A stretch of 64,000 nt of DNA, taken from positions 43,611,176-43,675,175 of the forward strand of contig NC_080046.1 of the NCBI RefSeq assembly GCF_012489685.1, written 5' to 3'. This stretch comes from Lotus japonicus. Its lineage: Eukaryota > Streptophyta > Magnoliopsida > Fabales > Fabaceae. Every line of letters starts with the position of its first letter. Position 1 is the first letter of the stretch. Below the pieces are notes generated by a model, which was not told where the DNA came from, made no database searches, and saw only the letters and a list, made by a program, of their open reading frames with translations. Below are positions 57,137 to 64,000 of the stretch, piece by piece. A program made the position numbers and the translations under genes.

Positions 57137-58484
57137 CCATTTGTACATGTATATTACTTAATTTTCTCACTTTCTTTGCAATTGCTTCCCCTGTTGTTTT
57201 GTTTTGTGCTTCAAGGGCGTCGAACACTCAAACCTATTCCTCTGTTTGTTTCTTTGTTGGGCATCAAAAGCAAAGAATGGTGATGCTAGTTGTGATAAGT
57301 TACTGGAAGCAAAAGCTGCACTTTCTCATTTTTTTATCCACTTTGAAAGCAATAATTGACTAATAACTTATTATTTTAGACACATAAACATGCTGCTCAA
57401 TTTTAGAAGAAAAGACATTATAAGTTATTGGGTATCATATTCAATAGAAATACTGCACCGCGAGTAATCATTCCTCCACTCAAGACCCACCAAATACTGA
57501 TGAAGAAAATGAGCTTGAAGATTAATACCTCGATGACATTGGGGTTCATGTAAATGGAATGATGACATTCAAGAAGTAGAGCACATCTTAATGGAAAGCT
57601 AAAATTAATTTTAGAATACCAATTTAATAAAAATATATGAAGAAAATAAAATAAAAAAATCCTGATGAAGAAAATTAATTTGATTCAATAAATTTATGTT
57701 AATAACTTTTTTTCCTAAAGATGCATTCAAACGAGTTTTCTATTTTTTTTTTTCGAAAACATGTTTTTAGAACAAATTTATCAAACAAGTATTTTTGTTT
57801 TTTCATGTCCAAAACAATTTTTAAAATCTAATTACCAAACAAGTTTTTTTTATATATTGTTCTAAAAAACAGTTCTTAAAAATTATTTTACAAAACAGTT
57901 TTGAAAACAAGAAAATTGAAAACACAATCAAACAGGCTCTTAATCGTAATTTCTTCAATATATCCATCTCTGTTTCCCTTCAGAACAACATCAAGATAAC
58001 AAATTAACAATCATGTATTTCTTTTTCCAATCGGCTTGGTAGTCCCGGATATATGGTGCTCCCCACTTAAAACTATGTGTTGATAAAGCATCATCCTTGT
58101 AGTTATAGCTTCCCTAGCATAGCTTTTTCTTTTAATTTTCAATTGCTTTTTCAGATTGTATTTTATTTTAAAATAAGGGTAATATAAGAATAACAAAAAT
58201 TATAACTCATTCCGCTCCGTCCATTATTCAAACAATGAAGTGATAACTTTGTTCCGCTCCGTCATAAAATACCCAAACAATGGAATGAAATTTTTATTCC
58301 ATTCCGCTCCACTCCATTCTGTTCCATTATATTTCATTCCGCTCCGCTACATTATGTTCCATCAATCCAAACATAACCCTAAACATCGCCATTTATAGGT
58401 CAATGGTTCAATTATAGGAATTGGCAGAGAGAAATATCTTTAATAAACTTAACACAAACAATATTTACTTGATCAGTTACATCC

Positions 58485-59244
58485 TGTGTTGCACGGGTAC
58501 GGGTACGGTACCCGGTACGAGTACGGTATTGGGTACGCGGTATGCGATTTTTGAAAAAACTCGGGTACGGGTACGTTAGATATATGTATATTTTTTTAAA
58601 TATAATATATAATGAAATATACATAATATTTAAATATAAATAAATTATGCAAAAAAAATCGATAAATATAACTAATTAAAATAACATCCAAGACATAATA
58701 TTAAATTGTTCAACAAAACAACATAAAACCAAATAATTGTTCAACACCACAACAACATATACCATCTTAGAATTATTATTATTATTCCATGGCATTTTTT
58801 TGTCTTTATTTATATTGTTATGCAAAATAAAAAAATGGGTCCAACTTTTAAACTTGGACGACCCATATTGAGGGTCTCTCATCACATTCACTAAAACCCT
58901 AAAAGTCATCTTCCTTATTCTACTGCGCAGCCTCAACATCAACATGTCATCTTCAACTTTTATTTTCTTTTTTGGCTTTCTGAACTCTGAAGCTCTACCT
59001 GCGTCTTCATCCTTCTTGGTTCCATGGCATCTACCTGCGTCTCTACTCTTGCATCAGATCGCAGCCCCTTAGGTTCTCTTTTTTTTTTTTTTTCTTTTTT
59101 AAAAGCCAAAACGTCTTCGTTTTGAGCCAGGACCATTTTTTTTTTGGAACGGGTACGTACCGTATGCGTACCCACATCGTATGCGTACCGGGTACGTACC
59201 CGGTACGGGTACGCGGCCGTTTTGGCCGTACCCATGCATCACAG
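58485..59244. mobile_element. Non-autonomous DNA element with GGGTACGG ends
   Basis: GTTACATCC occurs on both sides (58476-58484, 59245-59253). Ends TGTGTTGCACGGGTACGG and, reversed, CTGTGATGCATGGGTACGG, with many GGGTAC/GTACCC subterminal copies. hAT (8 bp) or Mutator (9 bp) cannot be separated here. Confidence 0.7.
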
Positions 59245-59531
59245 GTTACATCCATTCCCATGCAATTTATTCTAATTGTTTCCACTGCCTTGCTAAAGAT
59301 AGACTCTATATATATCAAGAATCTCTTTCATCCAAATACTTCAGTCTGAAAAAGTGATTTCCCTTTTGGCAGGTAACCCTTTTTCCAAAAATTCTTTATT
59401 AAAATCTTGGGACTCCCTAAAGGTACTTTTAACAGCAATTTAGTTTTTAATTTCCTACATGAACTTCACATTGTAACATAGGTAGCAGTAACATCTTAAC
59501 AAAAACCTTAGGCTTAATTGCAGTTTGGTCC

Positions 59532-61076
59532 TGATGACCCGATGTTTATTCTATCTTTGTCGAGTCATTATTGAGTTATTTAGTCCTTTATTGAGTTATT
59601 AGTCAAGTTAAGTCCTTTTTTAGCTCATAAATGCATTTGCATTAGTTTAGATTTTTTTAATCTATTTACTTAATCTTTTAATTAGTTTCTATTAGTTTTA
59701 GTTTGGGGTTTATTCTTTTGGTCAGACTTAAACTGAAACTTTGTGAGATTATGAGTGTTGATGAGCTTTTGGGGGTTTTTGTTTGCTGGATTGAATGGGG
59801 GATTGATGAAATATTCATTAATGAGATATATTCAGGAGTTACATGGTTGTTCTCATAGAGAGTTCTTGAGATGCTTTTCAGGTTTGATAGACTCTTGATG
59901 GCTAATGATGATGGTTGAAGGCAAAGTAATGAGCAATGATAATTGTGGGAAAGGGAGTTACAAAGCTGCTGAAAAAACTGGTGAAGACCACGCATGTGCG
60001 TGGTGGAGACCCCGCACATGCGTGGTGGTTCTGTATGAGGAAGGGGCTGGAACGTGAAGACCACGCATGTGCGCCGTTATGGCCACGCACATGCGTGGTA
60101 AACAGACTTAAAAGTTGAAAATGGACAGATTGGCCACGCATGTGCGTGGTGGAGACCCCGCACATGCGTGGTGGCAAAATCTGATGCTGCGAATTGTGCG
60201 ATTTTGAGCGTCTTGCCCACGCATGTGCGTGGTGGAGACCCCGCACATGCGTGGATTACCGCTGGAAACTTTATAAATAGGGATTTTGTTATTTCTTTGA
60301 GGCATCTTGTAACTTTTTGAACAAAACTTAGAGGTTTAGGTTCTTGGAGCTTGTGAAAGGCTTCTTGGCCCTCTTCTTTCAGGTTTTTATTCCTTTAGTT
60401 TGCATTATGAATTCCCTAGTCATGCTTGGCTAGTTTCTCTTTGTATTTTGGGTGAAGTGAACCTTAGTTCTGATTATGGTTTAGACTTCTCATTTTCTTA
60501 TATGAATAAAGTTTCTTTTCCATGTATCTTTTCTCTGAATCAATATTCTCTTGAGTGCACACAAGTGTTTTGCTTTCTTCTTGCACAACGGAAGTTTGTG
60601 AGGATTAAGGGACATGGGATTAGATTGATTTGTTTGCTATCACTTAGGAATAAGGGTAGAAACTTATTGTGTTGGCCTGAACTTATAAACTTCATTCTTC
60701 AATTGAATTGACTAGGCACTAAGGAATTAGGTTTGGCAAATGAAATTGAATGTTTTACTTGATTAAGGAATTAACAAGTAGAGGTAGAGGCTATAACATC
60801 ATGGATAAGGATTCTGAACTTCATATAAGAATTTGATTTGAGAACCATAATTGGACTAAGTGGAGCTTTGCCCAGGGTACTTCTTTTCTGAATTATAATT
60901 CTAAGCTTTTACTCACAAGTGTTATTCACACAACCAAACTTCAAACATATTTTGCTTTTTCTTTTTCACTTTCTGAACACAAAACTCTTAGAAGCAATTG
61001 ATGAACAACTATCCCTGTGGTTCGACAATCTTTTGTATTACTTCGATCAATCCGTACACTTGCGGAATTGCTATCA
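59532..61076 (+). repeat. Solo LTR with palindrome array
   Basis: 1545 bp, TGATGACCC...GCTATCA, with perfect duplications GGTCC at 59527-59531 and 61077-61081. TATAAATA at 60272-60279 is the promoter. The end (CCCTGTGGTTCGAC...ACACTTGCGG) is typical of Ty3/gypsy Athila/Tat LTRs in legumes. Confidence 0.85.
59988..60254 (+). repeat. Eight 16-bp palindromes upstream of the LTR TATA box
   Basis: Units at 59988, 60010, 60061, 60083, 60134, 60156, 60217 and 60239. Odd units read CCACGCATGTGCGTGG, even ones mostly CCCCGCACATGCGTGG; arms of 7 bp pair around a 2-bp centre. They form four pairs with 6-7 base gaps; pairs start 73, 73 and 83 bases apart. The last unit ends 17 bases before the TATA box. 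Confidence 0.92.
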
Positions 61077-62556
61077 GGTCCCTGATCTAACATGATTGTG
61101 CAAAAGTGATCCCACATGTTTAAAGCGAGCGGTCAATGTCCCTAACATTTGTGCCGTGAGTGATTTAAGTCTTTCCATCCACTTCTGTTAGTTGACTAAC
61201 GGAATTGCTGACGTGTGCTTCATTAATTGACATGCCATGTTGTGTCACACTGCCACATAGATAAATAATTATTAAAATATTATTATGAATTAAAATTTTC
61301 CCAACCTCTTCTTCATCCCAGCAAATCTCATCCGAGCAAATCATAACTGTGTTTAAATCTTCATCTTCATCACCATCATCATACTCATTCATCTTGATCT
61401 TTAGAAAAAGGAAAGAAAAAAAAACACTAATAAATTCAAACACACCCATAATTTATGCGACTTATCCACCATGAGTATCCTTCCTTCTCCATGGCTTTCC
61501 AATCATACAGGGGGCTTTTACATTAAAATTGTGAAATGCTAAAGATAAGAAGCCAATGATAAAAAACAGACAAAAGGCTTGCTACAATTTGCTTCAATAT
61601 ATGTTAGGAATTCTTACAGTAAAGAAACCATAAACCCATAAACACCCCGTGTATAGACAAAGGGGAAAAACCAGAAACCCATACCCACTCAGAAAGTACC
61701 AGAATCCATGTCCTTGGCGATACCCCCATCGCTCCAAACCTCCCGAAAAATCAATTGAGATCCCAGAAACCTGTTCGTTCAGGCTCAGAAATCTAAATCA
61801 CCACCAACATTCACGCATAACACATAAAATTTGTACTTCCAGAAACCCAGATTGAGACCACAAAACCCTTCACCCAACCCCCTCTCCTTCTAGAAATCAA
61901 ACACAAATCAGAAAATTAATTTTGTCCACCGAACCTTCACATCGCTCCTCCATATCCTCGCCCTAGCCATCATCTTCCTCCTCTCACACCCACGCGAACA
62001 GATCTGCGACTCCATCACTCGATCTGTTGTTGTTGTTGTCGTTGCTGGGGTTGGTTCTTCCCTCTCGCCCAAAATGGTTTCATTATAGGGATTGGTGAGA
62101 GAGGGGACAAAGGTGGGTGCGTCTTGTTAAGTGGTTCCATATTTGAGAAGAAAAATATAACAGTTCTTTCAAAGGTGCAAGAGCCGTTTGATTTTGATTT
62201 CAGATTAAGTTTTCTTTTGTGCCTTTGGTTGGTTGAAGAAGGTGAAAAATGGAGGTTGAAGATGATTTTCTAGTTAAAGAAGATGGAAGATGAAGGTTAA
62301 AGATGAAATTTTTAATTTGGGGAAAAATATTTTAATAATTATTTATCTATGTGGCAGGGGGACACAACATGCCATGTCAATTAATGAAGCACATGTCAGC
62401 AATTCTGTTAGTCAACTAACAGAAGTGGACGGAAGGACTTAAATCGCTCACGGCACAAACGTTAGGGATATTGACCGCTCGTTTTAAACATGTGGGATCA
62501 CTTTTGCACAATCATGTTAGATCAGGGACCAAAACTGCAATTAAGCCAAAACCTTA

Positions 62557-62926
62557 ATACAATACTTCACTAATTGGAGCTAAATGGCTGACAACTTGAC
62601 ATGAATACAAGTATACAACTACACATGAACATATTTAATTGCAAGTTCGTGATGAAATAATTGCAATTTTGTTTTGGTAGGACATTATGAGTTATCCTTT
62701 CTATTCATTTGATTTGAATCAAATCAATTATGCTTTGGATCAATTTCTCTTTCATTAGAATCAATTCTCGCAACCAGAAGATACTCACAAAGCTTCTCCC
62801 TAGAATTAATTTTGGCTTCAAAATCAATTGTAGAATGATTTTCGTACATGCATATGGGTTTAGATGGGATGCACATGTACTTTAGAAGATTTTTTCAGAT
62901 AAGGAAAGCATATATGAAGAACATAC
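62557..62926. other. AT-rich intergenic sequence
   Basis: Nothing recognised beyond repeats of AATCAATT. Confidence 0.4.
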
Positions 62927-63206
62927 CCTTGAATTTGCAGATGATATCCACTCCCGAAAGTATAACCGACATGTGAGTCAGCTGAAGCAAATAATAATTT
63001 GCTTGGGTCCCTTGGTGAAAACAGAAAAAGTAATCATATAAGATTAATAATCATTATTCAACAATTTTATGTAGGGTGATAGAGAACGGAAAATTACAAA
63101 CCAAATTAAGAGGGGCAGAAATAACCAACCTGAAAACCATTGATCCTTTTCCCTGATGTCTTCTCTTTCAGCGCTAATCCAATTGAGCATCCAATTGCAT
63201 GTTTAT
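62927..63206 (-). pseudogene. WD40 (WDR44-like) gene fragment
   Basis: Two exon-like pieces on minus, 63130-63206 and 62927-63021. The first ends in K-T-S-G-K-R-I-N-G-F-Q and a GT donor; the second begins F-S-P-R-D-P-S-K-L-L-F-A-S-A-D-S-H-V and ends at GTATGT. Together they match the block K-R-I-x-G-F-Q-F-x-P that starts a WD repeat in plant WDR44-like proteins (recalled). The acceptor before the second piece is TG instead of AG, so normal splicing is lost. No other exon of the gene is in the window. Likely a decayed or captured copy. Confidence 0.5.
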
Positions 63207-63529
63207 CTAGAGAAAGGAAGGTAAAAGGGCAAAGATAATTGTTAGAAACTTCTACTGACAATCATATTTAGGACTAATAAATTCAAGACACTATTGTTTG
63301 ACCATATGCACAATTACTTCCTAGGAGTTACAGCCAATTTAACTCCACAAACAGAAACATAAAAGATGAAATCTATTAAGACTAAGAAAAATATTATAGA
63401 TGGAAAGGAGTATAAGAAATATTCCTTGAAAATGATAGGGACCTTGCTGTAAGTAAGAGCAAGGATTTCTCTAAAGTGTACAAGCGTAGGGGCAAGGTGG
63501 GAATAAACAATAGTACCACTACTACTGAT
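63207..63529. other. Intergenic sequence before the terminal retrotransposon
   Basis: No gene supported; could include U3 of the LTR that follows. Confidence 0.35.
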
Positions 63530-64000
63530 GAGTAGTGTAACCAATTGCTGAGCTGGCCAGGTGGTGTGTAAAAGCACCAAGAGGGGGTGAGTGAGGGTAG
63601 GCAGAAATTCTGTTAGGACTAGGAGAGATAGGAACGCTCTCGAATCTGTTCCTGGGTTATCACTTTTTCCTGTATTTCCTTTTTGCTATTGTAATTCCCT
63701 AAAGGGATTCTGGCATTCACACCAGGATTCCCCTGAATTAATACACTATTTTTCCATAGTCTCTGAAATCCTTATTCCCTATCATTGGTATCAGAGCTCC
63801 CGATCTGAGGGAGCTTTGTATGGCCTTTACCCGCGCACAAATGGAGAATCGGATGGAGAACGTAGAGAAGAACGTCACTGACATGATGTCCGTTGTCGAC
63901 GAGCTTCGACAGTTGATGCTGCAACAAAACCGACGCCGGAGCAGGGGTCGATCCAAGACACCACGACGCCGACACCGTTCGGGAAGCCAGAACTCGTCTC
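63530..64000 (+). mobile_element. LTR retrotransposon, 5' end, cut by window edge
   Basis: An LTR end (…CCCTATCA at 63784) is followed by the primer site TGGTATCAGAGC at 63786-63797 and a gag start. The LTR start is not resolved; TGTTAGGAC at 63611 or a TG near 63530 are candidates. Confidence 0.7.
63820..64000 (+). CDS. gag: Gag N-terminus, partial
   Basis: ATG 63820 opens 60 codons that reach the window edge without a stop. The first 35 residues form a short coiled coil (M-E-N-V-E-K-N-V and D-E-L-R-Q-L-M), followed by an Arg/Ser-rich stretch (R-R-R-S-R-G-R-S-K). This matches the start of Gag in plant Ty3/gypsy elements better than copia, but the lineage cannot be fixed from so little. It would form the particle and bind RNA. 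Confidence 0.6.
   Translation, partial: MAFTRAQMENRMENVEKNVTDMMSVVDELRQLMLQQNRRRSRGRSKTPRRRHRSGSQNSS

Larger units (their letters stand above)
56200..57939. mobile_element. Non-autonomous PIF/Harbinger-type element
   Basis: Ends GGGCATGTTTGATT and, reversed, GAGCCTGTTTGATT, flanked by TTA at 56197-56199 and 57940-57942. Sub-terminal sequence is rich in AAAACAGTTTT. The interior (56470-57290) includes LINE-like 3' sequence. No transposase. Confidence 0.65.
55784..58378. mobile_element. Possible outer Harbinger-like element
   Basis: Left TTTGTTTGGATTGGGGGA and, reversed, right TATGTTTGGATTGATGGA, with GGAGTGGAGTGG/CGGAGCGGA repeats inward on both sides. It encloses the element at 56200-57939. 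No clear duplication. Confidence 0.4.
59511..62547. mobile_element. MULE with long TIRs, split by a solo LTR
   Basis: Perfect 9-bp duplications AAAACCTTA at 59502-59510 and 62548-62556. TIRs of about 230 bp start GGCTTAATTGCAGTTT. The left one is cut at 59531 by the solo LTR and resumes at 61082-61290; the right one is about 62315-62547. The interior (61290-62315) is GC-richer at 61640-62080 and may be captured sequence, but no gene is recognised. Confidence 0.82.

Noticed and set aside
59902..60305. Repetitive His/Arg-rich proteins on both strands
   Set aside because: They are translations of the palindrome array in the solo LTR, repeated in several frames.

Overview
This is a plant nuclear window, very probably from a papilionoid legume. 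The evidence is spliced genes with GT-AG introns, plant gene families (a GDP-L-galactose phosphorylase, a long P-class PPR protein, a FAR1/MULE transposase), and legume-type Sirevirus, SINE and MITE families. Lotus japonicus or a relative is a guess only. No tRNA, rRNA or CRISPR feature was seen.

Only two genes look like ordinary intact host genes. One is GDP-L-galactose phosphorylase (VTC2/GGP type, 7 exons, 39197-41602), the control step of ascorbate synthesis; its leader carries the conserved ACG-start uORF. The other is an intronless mitochondrial-type PPR gene (45927-49643). Both have a Mutator-type MITE directly upstream. The one at GGP sits about 18 bases after the TATA box, at the expected transcription start.

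The rest is mostly mobile DNA, often nested. (1) 99-9883 is a very young Sirevirus-type Ty1/copia element with near-identical LTRs and a perfect TSD. It has lost most of its protease and integrase, but carries an extra sense ORF and a separate antisense coiled-coil ORF with its own TATA box and poly(A) signal. (2) 10079-11488 holds Stowaway and foldback MITEs. (3) 13223-18154 is a nest: an outer hAT contains an inner hAT with two solo LTRs, plus a 5'-truncated LINE. (4) 19173-31546 is a 12.4-kb Mutator-like element with 136-bp terminal inverted repeats. It carries an apparently intact 842-aa FAR1-type transposase, two paralogous Ulp1-protease-like genes and a small viroplasmin-like/transmembrane gene. 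The left TIR drives the transposase and the right TIR faces the other genes, as in MuDR. (5) 35805-37078 is a Pack-MULE carrying a DUF1645 gene fragment. (6) 43494-44175, 56200-57939, 58485-59244 and 59511-62547 are further DNA transposons. The last is interrupted by a solo LTR whose promoter region carries eight copies of a 16-bp palindrome. (7) A new LTR retrotransposon begins near 63530 and runs off the window.

The most novel-looking units are the multi-gene MULE (4), the antisense gene inside the Sirevirus (1), and the palindrome array in the solo LTR (7-kb block at 59.5-61 kb). All functional statements are inferences from sequence motifs read by eye; no search was run.
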